This document shows positions 16,438-25,401 of a stretch of 64,000 nucleotides of DNA, piece after piece. A program made the translations under genes and the position numbers. The stretch's first letter is position 1, and the number at the start of each line of letters is the position of its first letter. The stretch comes from Candidatus Eiseniibacteriota bacterium (lineage in GTDB: Bacteria > Eisenbacteria > RBG-16-71-46 > CAIMUX01): positions 2,666,001 to 2,730,000 of the forward strand of contig JACKCR010000002.1 in NCBI GenBank assembly GCA_020633975.1, read 5' to 3'. A model generated the notes under the pieces. The model did no database searches, had not been told where the DNA came from, and worked only from the letters and a program-made list of their open reading frames with translations.

Positions 16438-17475
16438 GTGACTGAAGATACGACCATCGGCGTGGATCTGGCAAAGAATGTGTTCGAGGTTGCGATCTCT
16501 CACACCCCAGGCACGATTGCTATGCGGAGGAGACTCAAGCGGGCCAGGTTTGGTGCGTTCTTCGCAGAGCAGAAGCCCGCGATTGTGGTGATGGAGGCTT
16601 GTGGTTCTGCTCACTACTGGGGTCGCGAGTTCGAGAAGATGGGACATGAGGTGATCCTGCTGCCGCCGCACCAGGTCCGTCCCTACGTCACTCGCAACAA
16701 GACCGACCGGTGTGATGCCGCTGCCCTCTTGGAAGCCCACCGCAACGAGAGCATCCTGCCGGTGCCGGTGAAGTGCGTGGAGGCTCAGTCGATCCTTGCT
16801 CTGCACCGAGCTCGCTCAGGTTGGATGCAGCGGCGAACAGGACTGCTCAACATGACCCGAGGCTTCCTGCGCGAGTACGGCATCTTCGTCCCTGTTGGAG
16901 CACGGCAGATCCGTCTGAAGATGGAGGCACTTCGGGAGGAGCCACCACAGGGAATGCCAGACGCTCTTCGATCGCTGCTCGTTCTCGTTCGTGATGAACT
17001 TGGAGTCCTGGAGTCCTCGATCGCAGACGTGGACGAGTTGATCCGCACGACTCCTCAGGACCCTGCCGTGAAGCGGATCATGACCATCCCGGGTATTGGC
17101 ATCCTGGGAGCCTCAGCACTCGTCGCCACAGTTGGAGACATCCGGCGCTTTCCGTCGGGCCGTCGGCTCGCCTCCTACTTTGGCCTGACGCCGAGAGAGA
17201 TCTCGAGTGGAGAACACCGCCGGTTGGGACGCATCAACAAGCAAGGCAACACGTACGTTCGAACGCTCCTCACTCACGGAGCTCGAGCCGCCTTGAGGTT
17301 TGCGATCAAGGGCGATGCTCCCGTCGATCGACATCGGGAGTGGGCCCGGAGTATCGCAGAGCGTCGAGGATACCGAGTGGCAACCGTCGCGCTCGCAAAC
17401 AAGAACGCAAGGCTAGCGTGGGCAGCCTGGAGAACCGGCAAGACCTTCGACGAACTGGTGTGCGCCAACGCCTGA
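16438..17475 (+). CDS. IS110/IS1111 DEDD transposase
   Basis: 345 aa from GTG 16438 after GGAAGGAGGAG. The N-terminal RuvC-like DEDD domain has Asp10 (IGVDLAKNVF), Glu53 (VVMEACGSAHYW), and Asp90 and Asp93 (NKTDRCDAAALLEA). The C-terminal domain has IPGIGILGASALVATVGDIRRFPSGRRLASYFGL followed by the Ser-containing region and GRINKQGNTYVRTLL. Length and both domains are complete, so the element may be active. The protein acts with an element-encoded RNA that pairs with target and donor DNA; the candidate RNA region is directly downstream. Confidence 0.9.
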   Translation: MTEDTTIGVDLAKNVFEVAISHTPGTIAMRRRLKRARFGAFFAEQKPAIVVMEACGSAHYWGREFEKMGHEVILLPPHQVRPYVTRNKTDRCDAAALLEAHRNESILPVPVKCVEAQSILALHRARSGWMQRRTGLLNMTRGFLREYGIFVPVGARQIRLKMEALREEPPQGMPDALRSLLVLVRDELGVLESSIADVDELIRTTPQDPAVKRIMTIPGIGILGASALVATVGDIRRFPSGRRLASYFGLTPREISSGEHRRLGRINKQGNTYVRTLLTHGARAALRFAIKGDAPVDRHREWARSIAERRGYRVATVALANKNARLAWAAWRTGKTFDELVCANA

Positions 17476-17800
17476 GAGAGGCGCCGTGAACATACGCGGA
17501 TCGTGAGACCCTAGATTGCGCAAGAGCAACCGGTGGATACCGGCCCAGACCGGGCGTGGGTGAACCCGTGTCGCATCCGTGGCCGAACGCGGCCGTCAAT
17601 GTGGTTGGTCACCCGCGCGCGAATTCCACCATGGCCCCGAGCGTAGTCTCGACCCAAATGGCCGAAGATATGGATGCAGTCGGACCCCACCAGGATCTGC
17701 TCGACTGCAATCAACGGTCTCATCGAACTGCAACCCACAAACCCGGAGAATCTGATCCGGGACTGGGATGACTTGCGCGTTGACGGGAGGAGTCCAGATA
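17476..17800 (+). ncRNA. Candidate guide (bridge/seek) RNA region of the IS
   Basis: Non-coding right end of the IS. AGATATGGATGC at 17666-17677 is identical to 17796-17807, the stretch that spans the right IS-target junction. CAATGTGGT at 17597-17605 differs by one base from CAACGTGGT at 16343-16351, the left junction. Guide segments matching target and donor ends are expected in IS1111 RNAs, which are encoded downstream of the transposase. RNA ends and folding are not determined here. Confidence 0.5.
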
Positions 17801-17919
17801 TGGATGCGAACGAGCCGCCCGAGTGCCGGAGAACCGCATGGCGCGATCCGGTCCGTCATGCGCTACCCTTGCGCCGATCGAGATCGGGCAGGAGCCGACA
17901 GCTCACGACAAGGAATCGC

Positions 17920-18864
17920 ATGGCCATTGCACCCAAGGGATCCCTCAGGCACAGGCTGAAGAACGTCGACTGGGTCTACCGGCTCTACGGTGACCTCGAC
18001 CTCTTCCGCAAGCACGGTTCGCTCCGACCCACGAAGGCGAAGATCCTGGGGTCGAGCAACGTCCTCTTTGCGGACCCGACCGAGCCCCGCGGACGTGGGC
18101 TTCTTCGGGACTCCTGCGCCGGGCAGCCCGAGGTCAAGGCGATGTGGATGCGGATCCTGGACCACGTGAGTCCCGACATCGTCCTCGACGTCGGCGTGAA
18201 CTACGGCGAGTTCCTCTTCATGCCCACGTATGCGCCGGGGACCCGGATCTACGGAGTGGAAGCGGCTCCGGCACTCGAACCGTTCCTTCGGAAGTCGCGG
18301 GAGCACCATCCGAACCGCGAACAGATCGAGCTCGTCTTCGCCGCGGCAGGACCCACGCACGGCGGAACGCTGGTCTTCCATGTCGATCCGGGCTCGAGCG
18401 GAAAGTCGTCGGTCGTCGTAGAGAGCGAGGGCGGTGAGTCGATCGATGTCGAAGTTCCGTGCATATCGATCGATGGCTTGCTCGCTCCGGTCTTGACGGG
18501 CGGACGCGACACGAGCACCGCCGACGAACGCATTCGGCCAGTGCTCGCGTTCAAGATCGATGTCGAGTCCTACGAAGAGGAAGTACTCTCCGGCATGACG
18601 AGCACGCTCGACTCATGTGATGCCGTCGGTCTGATCGAGTTCGATCCGCCGCGATTGCTCTCGCTCGACAGGTCGCCAGATGGATTCCTGGACCGGCTCC
18701 GGCAGCACTTCTCCGTCTGGGCTCTTCAGCGTGGAACCACACCACGGCCGATCCGAAAGCGAGCCGACCTAGTCGATCCTGACGACGTCGCGGACCTCGT
18801 TCTGGTCGGCTCCCAGGAGTTGGGTCAGAAGTTGGGTTTGACTTCCGAGGACGATCGGCGGTAG
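17920..18864 (+). CDS. FkbM-family methyltransferase
   Basis: 314 aa from ATG 17920 with AAGGA upstream; the open frame extends further left, but that part lies in the IS end. The SAM-binding motif DIVLDVGVNYGEFLF (near residue 88) and the FkbM signature VLAFKIDVESYEEEVLSGM (near residue 207) identify the family, which usually O-methylates sugars or other small molecules. An insert PVLTGGRDTSTADERIR precedes the signature. There is no sugar operon next to it. The IS lies about 115 nt upstream of the start and may have changed its promoter. Confidence 0.85.
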   Translation: MAIAPKGSLRHRLKNVDWVYRLYGDLDLFRKHGSLRPTKAKILGSSNVLFADPTEPRGRGLLRDSCAGQPEVKAMWMRILDHVSPDIVLDVGVNYGEFLFMPTYAPGTRIYGVEAAPALEPFLRKSREHHPNREQIELVFAAAGPTHGGTLVFHVDPGSSGKSSVVVESEGGESIDVEVPCISIDGLLAPVLTGGRDTSTADERIRPVLAFKIDVESYEEEVLSGMTSTLDSCDAVGLIEFDPPRLLSLDRSPDGFLDRLRQHFSVWALQRGTTPRPIRKRADLVDPDDVADLVLVGSQELGQKLGLTSEDDRR

Positions 18865-18913
18865 CGGCAGCTCAGCCGCAGTGGAAACGGCGCGGGGTTC
18901 CTGTCGGTGGAGT

Positions 18914-19363
18914 CTAGGGGTCGAGCTCGCCGAGCTTCATCCACGGATGTTCGTCCTGCGTCTTCTCGAGGAACTCCGTGACGTTTGCGGAGTCCTCCGC
19001 CGTTACGCGCCCGAGCCCGCCTGGTGCACAGAAGTGCTGCTGCGTGAAGTAGGCCTCCCCCGCGGATGTCAGCACGACAGCGAAGTCATCCACACCGTCA
19101 TTGGCGTGAAGGCTGTGGTACCAACCGATGAGCCATGCTCCGTCCGCGCACTGAATGTAGCTCCCGCGCCGTTCCTTCGAGACTCGCTCCAGTTCGCCCG
19201 AGGCGGCCACTTTCTGAAGGTAGGCGAGAACGTCCACGACGTCCTCGGCGGTTGCTGGACGCGTCCCGCGAAAGTTGAACAACGTGACGACCATCACCGC
19301 ACCGGCAACCAGCGCAAGGGCAGGATGGACTCGGATCTTCGAGTTGATACTGAGTTTCTTCAC
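18914..19363 (-). CDS. Membrane-anchored protein of unknown function
   Basis: 149 aa from GTG 19363. A short basic start is followed by one hydrophobic segment (HPALALVAGAVMVVTLF, residues 11-28), so the rest would be periplasmic. The body contains EDVVDVLAYLQKVAASGELERVSKERRGSYIQCADGAWLIGWYHS and two Cys, with a helical C-terminus. I do not recognise it. It lies downstream of a YWFAAY-domain gene on the same strand with a 178-nt gap, and converges with the FkbM gene. Confidence 0.6.
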   Translation of the reverse strand: MKKLSINSKIRVHPALALVAGAVMVVTLFNFRGTRPATAEDVVDVLAYLQKVAASGELERVSKERRGSYIQCADGAWLIGWYHSLHANDGVDDFAVVLTSAGEAYFTQQHFCAPGGLGRVTAEDSANVTEFLEKTQDEHPWMKLGELDP

Positions 19364-19541
19364 ATCGCCTCGTCGGGACCGCTGGTCCGCCCACACTCGA
19401 AACGGCTCGACCTTCTGGGGTCGGGCTGCTCACGGTGACCCATCCGGTCGCGCACCCCGGGTGCACGCCTACTCTCATGGATCGGACGGTGGGCAACGGC
19501 CCCTTAGGCCAGACGTCGGCCCAACGACGGGCAGCCCGACG

Positions 19542-20237
19542 CTACCGGAACGCCTTCTTGACACTCCCCCACGTCGCATCACGTGTCGGCACCGGACCAT
19601 CCGGACACGGGACGTAGCCGTCCATGCCGAATCCGAAAGACCCGAAGTCGGCGATGTCGTCGATCGGACTGAGCGGACCCGATCCTACGAAGACCCCGCC
19701 CTGGGTCGGATGGGGCCCGAGCTCGAGAGCCGTCGGGCGGTCCGCGTAGTACCAGTACGCGGCGAACCAGTAGAACTCGAAAACGGTGTCCGTCTGGGTC
19801 GTGGCCCAGACCACCGCAGCGCCGGAACCGGAGGCCGGCCAATCGTCGGTGGCGAGTTCGGAGTCACCACACGAGCCGGTCTCGGGAATGACTAGATCCC
19901 CTTCCCCGTACGTGATCCCGAAGGCGAGGCCGTCGACGTCCGGCTGGTCCGCGCTCGGGAACGCGGCGAGGGCGTAGAGGATGACGGTCCCCGGATCGTC
20001 GGTCCTCCCTACGACGTCGGTGCAGGTAACCACGGTGGACATTCCGCAGTAGCCCACGTTCTCGGTCGTGTATACGAGGCCGGACTCTCCGTGGAGCAGG
20101 ATCACCCCGTTCTCGTTCGTGTACGCCGCGGCAGGAAGGGCACCGAGGCAAGGCAGGAGCAGGAAGGCCAGGAGTCCTGGTAGCAGCGAAGAAGATGAAG
20201 GCGGAACACGTGGACGATTGCGCCAGTCCTGAGTCAT
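19542..20237 (-). CDS. Secreted YWFAAY-domain protein, copy 2
   Basis: 231 aa from ATG 20237 (ribosome binding site weak). The signal peptide ends at PAAA-YTNENG. The mature region begins N-E-N-G-V-I-L-L-H and follows the family order: LVYTTENV, SCGDSELATDDWPASGSGAAVVWA, FYWFAAYWYYADRP, DDIADFGSFGFGMDGYVPCP, and a final DATWGSVKKAFR. Two Cys in CGMSTVVTCTD would be near each other. It is the shortest copy and is the most similar to the N-terminal domain of 55460-57658 (CADFEASTANWPASGSGTIVVW). Function unknown. Confidence 0.7.
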   Translation of the reverse strand: MTQDWRNRPRVPPSSSSLLPGLLAFLLLPCLGALPAAAYTNENGVILLHGESGLVYTTENVGYCGMSTVVTCTDVVGRTDDPGTVILYALAAFPSADQPDVDGLAFGITYGEGDLVIPETGSCGDSELATDDWPASGSGAAVVWATTQTDTVFEFYWFAAYWYYADRPTALELGPHPTQGGVFVGSGPLSPIDDIADFGSFGFGMDGYVPCPDGPVPTRDATWGSVKKAFR

Positions 20238-20380
20238 CTCGAACGTCCCATCTCGTCGCCCCTGTCGGGGCCGGATGAAGGCACTCGGGGGGATGCGGAG
20301 GCGAAGCAACGGGTAGATCCTATGCCGCACCCCATCGGTGATTCCAGCGACAAACTGTACAGGTATCGCCGGACAGCCGG

Positions 20381-20959
20381 TCAGTTCGGCTCCACTCCGG
20401 CCTGCGGAGACGGCGACAGTCGCGAAGCTCGTCGCCGAATCTCCTGTTCCAGATCGCCCCGATCCAACCAGTGAGAGAATGGTCCGAGCGGGATGTAGCG
20501 ATACGAATGAATGAGCGAGAGTTCGTCCGGATCGTACAACCCTGACCCGGGAAGCCAGGAACTCGACGACCAAGCGAGTCGACGCGCCCCACGCGAATCG
20601 AGCGGCGTCTCAAGCACGAGCCCGGGCTGTTTGCCTTGCCTGAGTTCGACGACGTTGCTCCAACTCGTCTCGAGCCGAAACCCGAGCTGGTGGAGCGTCA
20701 CCCCACCCTCGGTGAGGACGAGACGTGGATTGCGCCACGCGGCGAGCCAGAAGATCGGAAGGGTGATCACGGATTCGAGCACGGCGATCGCAATGCCAGC
20801 CTCCACGCTGCTCGTGTCGTGCGAAGCGAGACCGGCGATGATCATGAGCCCCGGCGCGAACATGAGAATGAGCCAGACTCCGATGAGGACGTAGCGGACG
20901 CGCGGACTGCAGCGGTAGACGCGAGATGTCGGCGCAGCTGGCGAAGCGGAGGGGGTCAT
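20381..20959 (-). CDS. Two-helix membrane protein with PH-like domain
   Basis: 192 aa from ATG 20959 after GAGGTG, overlapping the stop of the upstream gene by 4 nt (ATGA). Two adjacent hydrophobic helices (YVLIGVWLILMFAPGLMIIAGL and GIAIAVLESVITLPIFWLAAW) are followed by a cytoplasmic part, NPRLVLTEGGVTLHQLGFRLETSWSNVVELR, that resembles bacterial PH-domain (bPH/YdbS-like) membrane proteins. Such proteins often sense or scaffold at the membrane. The role here is not known; coupling to the secreted 431-aa protein suggests joint function. Confidence 0.6.
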   Translation of the reverse strand: MTPSASPAAPTSRVYRCSPRVRYVLIGVWLILMFAPGLMIIAGLASHDTSSVEAGIAIAVLESVITLPIFWLAAWRNPRLVLTEGGVTLHQLGFRLETSWSNVVELRQGKQPGLVLETPLDSRGARRLAWSSSSWLPGSGLYDPDELSLIHSYRYIPLGPFSHWLDRGDLEQEIRRRASRLSPSPQAGVEPN

Positions 20960-22251
20960 CGCGGCACCTCGTAGAGGGACACTCCAAGATCCTTGACGAA
21001 CGATACGAGGACTCCGTCCCGCTCGTAGAAGATGGGAGGAGGATAGCTCGCGTACCAACTCTCCTCGAGCTGGCGATACCCTGGCCAGTCGACCAACTCG
21101 AAGAGCGGGTCTCCCTCCATACTCAGGATCGCTTGCGTGTAGAGGCGCTCTGCGGGTTCGCTACGCGCGCCCTTCCGGCAACAGAAGGCTACGGCGATCC
21201 CATACGGATCCTCGTCTCCCAGGATCCTTGCACCGAGCACGGAGCCGAATGGCTTCCCGAAGTCATCCCAGGGTATGGGAATCCGCGTTTGCAGTGCACC
21301 CGAGACGGAGTCATACAGCTCGAGGCTTCCTTCCGATGTCAGGAGGAAGTACCCACCCCTCACATCGCAGAGCTTGCCTGCCCAACCGTTCGGCAGCTCG
21401 TGAGCGAAAATGCCTCGATCGAGCGAAGCGACGACGACACTCGCAAAATTGGATCGACGGTCCCGCACGAGAACCGCCACCTCCCGCCCATTCGTCTCTA
21501 TGGTCTGGACGCGACCCGGTGCAAACGGTCCGCTCGTCTTCGTTCTCTCGAGGCTGCCCAGGTCGATGGAGGTGACGGTGAGCGGAGTCTGCCCGTCGCC
21601 GTGGGCGCGCGGGACCGGCTCGCGGTTCGAGTCCCAACCGAGGAGCAGAACACTCGACGACGACGCGACTCCGGCCACGGCATGGAACGCGAGCGATCGG
21701 GAGGAGTCGCCGCGCGATATGGTGGACATCCCCACAGGCATGGGTGTCGTGACGTAGAGCGAGTCGGCCGGACGACCAAGGACGATCAGACCGTCCATCG
21801 TACGCGTCGAACCATCTCGAACGACCGCGGTCGAAGTCGCCCCGAACCCTCGTCCTTCTAGCACGGCCAGGCCTTGGTCGAAGTCCATGAAGGACGTCGA
21901 GGAGGCCTCAACCAGGGAGACACTGTCGATCGACGCAGCCCAGGCAGACGCGTCGGTCGGTCGGCGCAAGAGAAGCGGATTGGGATCACCCCGAACGACG
22001 AGGAACGGAACCAAGACCGAAGCGATCTGATCCAGGGACGAAGCGGTCGGATCCAAGGAATCAGGCACCGAGCCTTCTGCCGCCGTTGGGAATCGCCCCT
22101 CCCGCGGTACCGCCGCCCAGAACGGTTGAAGTTCCGGTGGGTGGCCCGACGGATCCGCGAACAGAGTTCCGCTCGAACAGAGAGACAGGACCGCGACGAA
22201 GACGGCCCTCGTGACGGAAGGATGGGCTCGTAGCTCGGTGCGGGTCGACAA
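20956..22251 (-). CDS. Secreted protein of unknown function, TTG start
   Basis: 431 aa from TTG 22251, with AGGAGAGG five bases upstream; no ATG or GTG near it has a comparable ribosome binding site. A hydrophobic segment TRAVFVAVLSLCSSGTLFA ends in a signal-peptidase-like site near residue 32. The rest contains repeated beta-rich stretches (GLIVLGRPADSLYVTTP, SLELYDSVSGALQTRIPIPW, DPLFELVDWPGYRQLEESWY) that look like a beta-propeller but without a clear repeat signature. Cys occur only in FCCRKG and KLCDV. It is coupled to the PH-like membrane protein. Confidence 0.6.
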   Translation of the reverse strand: MSTRTELRAHPSVTRAVFVAVLSLCSSGTLFADPSGHPPELQPFWAAVPREGRFPTAAEGSVPDSLDPTASSLDQIASVLVPFLVVRGDPNPLLLRRPTDASAWAASIDSVSLVEASSTSFMDFDQGLAVLEGRGFGATSTAVVRDGSTRTMDGLIVLGRPADSLYVTTPMPVGMSTISRGDSSRSLAFHAVAGVASSSSVLLLGWDSNREPVPRAHGDGQTPLTVTSIDLGSLERTKTSGPFAPGRVQTIETNGREVAVLVRDRRSNFASVVVASLDRGIFAHELPNGWAGKLCDVRGGYFLLTSEGSLELYDSVSGALQTRIPIPWDDFGKPFGSVLGARILGDEDPYGIAVAFCCRKGARSEPAERLYTQAILSMEGDPLFELVDWPGYRQLEESWYASYPPPIFYERDGVLVSFVKDLGVSLYEVPR

Positions 22252-22565
22252 TGCCTCTCCTAAGGTTCGCCAACGCTGGAGTGTTCGACGGCCAGTCGCT
22301 CACACCACGAGAGTACCAGACGGCTGGCAGCGTCGTAGCTGCGTCTCAGCCGCGAGGCCCCATCGATCACATGGACGAGAAGACGCTTCTTCCGCGCCGG
22401 CCATTCATCGACAACGAGAATCGACAACCCTGGCATCGACAGATGCCCCATGGCTCGCGAAAGGGCGATTTCCCCTGTATCCAACCCCGACTTCATCTCC
22501 CGTTTGACTGGGCTCGCGCTGGCAGCGCGAGTGGAACCCCCATCTCAGCTCGAACGGAGGATTCA
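22252..22565. other. Divergent intergenic region
   Basis: 314 nt between two divergently transcribed genes. No gene, repeat or convincing promoter hexamer pair stands out. Confidence 0.5.
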
Positions 22566-23168
22566 ATGAAGCGCTCGCATCTCGCTCACGCGATCACATT
22601 CACCTTCGGTGCCGCGATCCTCGCCGCCGCCACGTCACCAGTGCTCGCACTGGAATCCGAGCACGGACCGGGAGACCCGATCGATCCGGTTCCCCACTGC
22701 CCAAAGTGCGCTCCCCTTCCCGCCCCCGCCGACGGCGACGACCGAAGCATGTGGATCGACACGAACGGTGACGAGGAAGGCGGCAAACGCCGACTGGCCG
22801 ACATGTGGATCTCCTTCGAAACCAACGGCAAGACCCCCGGCCAGTGCGGAACCAACGATGGAGAGTGCGACGCCGAGAACTGCTCAACCTCGCTAACCGT
22901 GACGATCACGAACGCGCGGGACGAAGACTGCCCGTTCCTCGAGTGCGACTTCCAATACAAGTGGGATGGCGTGACTCAGCCCGACATCCCCACGGGCGGC
23001 GGCACGGCCGAACACACGTGGGAGGCGACAGCAGAGTGTGGCGGCGAAGTCGACCTTCCGATCACCGTCAACGTCGGAGGCACGCAGTACACCGTCGTCC
23101 TCCTGACCTCCACCCCCGGCCAGGACTGGAAGTTCGGATGCGAGGACTGCGGAGGAACGTCTCAGTGA
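22566..23168 (+). CDS. Secreted Cys-rich protein of unknown function
   Basis: 200 aa from ATG 22566 after GGAGG. Signal peptide ends near VLA-LESEHG. The mature protein has about twelve Cys, arranged as CPKC, CGTNDGECDAENC, CPFLEC, C (near GGE) and a final FGCEDCG, pointing to disulfides or metal binding outside the cytoplasm. TSLTVTITNA...TVNVGGTQYTVVLLTSTPGQDW looks like an Ig-like beta-sandwich. The next small lipoprotein gene overlaps its stop. No named family is recognised. Confidence 0.65.
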   Translation: MKRSHLAHAITFTFGAAILAAATSPVLALESEHGPGDPIDPVPHCPKCAPLPAPADGDDRSMWIDTNGDEEGGKRRLADMWISFETNGKTPGQCGTNDGECDAENCSTSLTVTITNARDEDCPFLECDFQYKWDGVTQPDIPTGGGTAEHTWEATAECGGEVDLPITVNVGGTQYTVVLLTSTPGQDWKFGCEDCGGTSQ

Positions 23169-23404
23169 GGGTAGGTACGTCAACCGACTCGACACCTTCC
23201 TCCCCGAGTATCCGCCCCATTCGGAAACTCGGACGCTACGACCAGCGGTCCTGGATCGGACGCGCGGCACGTCTGCTGCTGCTCGCCGGTCTTGTCGTGT
23301 GTACGTCGCTTCTCCCAGGGTGCCTTCCCATGGCCCCCGATGGTGGACACCCTACAGAGCCTGTCGAAGGCGATGACGGACCCGAAGTGTACGAGGGACG
23401 GTGA
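23165..23404 (+). CDS. Small putative lipoprotein
   Basis: 79 aa. The GTG start overlaps the upstream TGA (GTGA), with GGAGG nine bases before. A hydrophobic segment RLLLLAGLVVCTSLLPGC ends in a lipobox (L-P-G-C, Cys near residue 51), leaving only about 28 mature residues, acidic and Pro-rich (PMAPDGGHPTEPVEGDD). Translational coupling suggests a partner or anchor for the Cys-rich protein. Confidence 0.5.
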   Translation: MRVGTSTDSTPSSPSIRPIRKLGRYDQRSWIGRAARLLLLAGLVVCTSLLPGCLPMAPDGGHPTEPVEGDDGPEVYEGR

Positions 23405-23490
23405 CGAACGAGAGTAGGTAGCGACGACATTCGTGTCCCGGGGGGTCGCACCGGACGCGGGTGTCGTCCTACTGCCGGAGAACGACCCGG

Positions 23491-23540
23491 TATGCGCATT
23501 GGATCCGCATCCAATGCGGTTGCGACCAATGCGCATGCTC
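23491..23540. repeat. Nested inverted repeat with CCAATGCG arms
   Basis: CGCATTGGAT (23495-23504) and ATCCAATGCG (23509-23518) form a perfect 10-bp stem with a 4-nt loop. ATGCGCATTGG (23492-23502) also pairs with CCAATGCGCAT (23526-23536), so two stems compete. The core GCATCCAATGCGG resembles the dispersed CATYCAAYRYGGATG palindromes. Confidence 0.75.
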
Positions 23541-23638
23541 GACGTAGTTTGCCGACCACGACATGCACACGCGGGCCTACCGTGTTACCCTCTCCGCACC
23601 GAACGCTAGCCCGGGATCTGGCGTTCCGCGGAGGTCCC

Positions 23639-25285
23639 GTGCATCGAACGACCGCTCGTGTGTCATACCGCTCCGCCTCGCTTGACGACACTCCACGCCG
23701 CCGCCTCGCCGTTCTCCTCGCGGCGCTCGTCCCCTCGATCGCTCTCGCCATATCGCTCACCGCCTGCTCCGACGACTCGAGCACCACGCCCGGCGATTCC
23801 ACTCCACCCGCCGCCGTCTCGAATCTCGCCGCGACCGCCGACGGACCCGGCGCCGTGATCCTGACCTGGACGGCTCCCGGTGACGACGGCACGGAAGGCC
23901 GCGCCGAGGGCTACGACATCCGCTCGTCCCGAGATCCGATCACGCAGGCAACCTGGGACTCGGTGTCACTCGTCGCCGCGGGGAGACCGGCCGAGCCGGG
24001 GACGCCAGAGTCGAGGCGTTTCCAGGGACTCGCATCGGGCATCCGCTACTACGCACTCAAGACGGTGGACGATTCCGGAAACCAATCGTCGATCTCGAAC
24101 GTCGCGTCGGTCGAGGTGCCCGGAATCGCCCCGCCAGCCGCGATCACCGACCTCGCCGTCGTGAGTGAAGGAGATCGCGAGGTTGCACTCACGTGGACGG
24201 CTCCGACCCCGAGCGGGGACGACCCGGCCACGGCGTACGACCTTCGCTACTCGACCGAAACCCTGAACGACTCGAACTTCGCCGACGCAATGGCCGTGTC
24301 GAACCTTCCGACCCCGTCTGATGCGGGGACCGCGGAGACATTTGTTGTCACCGGGCTCGAGGCCGCGACCACGTACTACTTCGCGCTCCGCTCTGCCGTT
24401 CAAGAGCCGAACTGGTCGGAGCTCTCCAACTTGGTCGATGGAACGACCGCGAACATCGTACGGCTCACCACGAGCACCGGAATTCCAGGGTGCTTGGCGC
24501 CGGCGTGGTCGCCGGACGGAACCCGCATCCTCTACTCCTTCGACGACAGCGGCGAGCCGCCCTTCCAGCGGCTGCGCTGGATCCCCTCGACCGGCGGCTC
24601 CACCGTGCAACTGACGACCGGTGCCACGACCGCGCACAGCCCCTCCTGGTCGCCCGACGGATCGGAGATCGCGTTCCAGCTGGAACGGTTCGAGAACAAA
24701 GGCCAAGGAACCGTGTCGTACTTCGAGCTCGCCGTGATGCCCGCCGAGCCGAACGGCGTCCCCACGGTTCTCGCCGCGCATGGAGACACGGTGTCCGTAC
24801 AGTCGAGCACCTGGTCGCCGGATGGAAGCGAGATCGCGTACTCCGTCTCGTACTTCCCGTCGCCCGAGAGCGAGGTCTACGTGATCCCGCGGAGTGGTGG
24901 TGAGCGGCGACTACTTCTGGCTGGAACCACAGGCGTCAGGGGCCGGACGCACTGGTCCCCCAACGGTGACGTCATCGCCTTCTCGACTCGTGCCGGCGAC
25001 CTCTGGACAATCCCGGCTGAAGGCGGCATCCCGACGCGGCTCACCAACACACCCGAAGAGAGCGAGTCCGGCCCAGCGTGGTCCCCCGACGGCTCACGAA
25101 TCGCGTTCGGATCCAACCCCGCCGGCAACTACGACATCTGGGTGATGGACGTGGACGGCACGAACCGGATCCAACTCACGTCGGACTCCGAGGACGAATA
25201 CCTCCCGAGCTGGTCCCCCGACGGAAGCGCGATCGCGTTCCAGCGTGGATTCCCGGCGGACATCTGGGTCGTGTATTTGGAGTAG
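23639..25285 (+). CDS. Lipoprotein with FnIII and TolB-like WD40 repeats
   Basis: 548 aa from GTG 23639 next to GGAGGT. A hydrophobic signal ends in the lipobox ISLTAC (Cys near 43). Two fibronectin type III-like domains follow (PPAAVSNLAATADGPGAVILTW and PPAAITDLAVVSEGDREVALTW). The second half has at least five PD40/TolB-type blades with the repeated W-S-P-D/N-G motif (AWSPDGTRILYS, SWSPDGSEIAFQ, TWSPDGSEIAYS, HWSPNGDVIAFS, AWSPDGSRIAFG, SWSPDGSAIAFQ). These form a beta-propeller for protein or ligand binding at the membrane surface. The specific partner is unknown. Confidence 0.85.
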   Translation: MHRTTARVSYRSASLDDTPRRRLAVLLAALVPSIALAISLTACSDDSSTTPGDSTPPAAVSNLAATADGPGAVILTWTAPGDDGTEGRAEGYDIRSSRDPITQATWDSVSLVAAGRPAEPGTPESRRFQGLASGIRYYALKTVDDSGNQSSISNVASVEVPGIAPPAAITDLAVVSEGDREVALTWTAPTPSGDDPATAYDLRYSTETLNDSNFADAMAVSNLPTPSDAGTAETFVVTGLEAATTYYFALRSAVQEPNWSELSNLVDGTTANIVRLTTSTGIPGCLAPAWSPDGTRILYSFDDSGEPPFQRLRWIPSTGGSTVQLTTGATTAHSPSWSPDGSEIAFQLERFENKGQGTVSYFELAVMPAEPNGVPTVLAAHGDTVSVQSSTWSPDGSEIAYSVSYFPSPESEVYVIPRSGGERRLLLAGTTGVRGRTHWSPNGDVIAFSTRAGDLWTIPAEGGIPTRLTNTPEESESGPAWSPDGSRIAFGSNPAGNYDIWVMDVDGTNRIQLTSDSEDEYLPSWSPDGSAIAFQRGFPADIWVVYLE

Positions 25286-25401
25286 CGTGAGGTCGACGAC
25301 GACTGGGAAGCACCGACCGCGCCGGGGTGGGGCTCGACCCCGGCGCCGCTTCGAATCCAACGTGGACTCGAAGCTCGCCCCTCAGCGCTCCCCGGCGCGG
25401 A

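Larger units (their letters stand above)
16348..17803 (+). mobile_element. IS110-family element, IS1111 type (about 1.45 kb)
   Basis: Boundaries are deduced: joining ...CACATCCAACG (to 16347) with TGGATGCGAACGAG (from 17801) recreates an intact palindrome, with TGG at both edges (16348-16350 and 17801-17803). Subterminal inverted repeats TGGACTCCTCC lie near each edge (left 16356-16366; right complement within 17785-17795). IS1111-type elements are known to carry such subterminal repeats, to make no ordinary target duplication and to choose palindromic or REP-like targets. One transposase gene fills 16438-17475, leaving 325 nt of non-coding sequence on the right. Confidence 0.82.

Noticed and set aside
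21590-21660. tRNA-like GGTTCGAGTCCCAACC segment
   Set aside because: It lies within a coding gene; no acceptor stem or anticodon arm can be formed around it.
22251-22565. Plus-strand frame running into the Cys-rich secreted protein from 22251
   Set aside because: ATG 22566 has GGAGG and begins a normal signal peptide; the upstream part has no coding bias.
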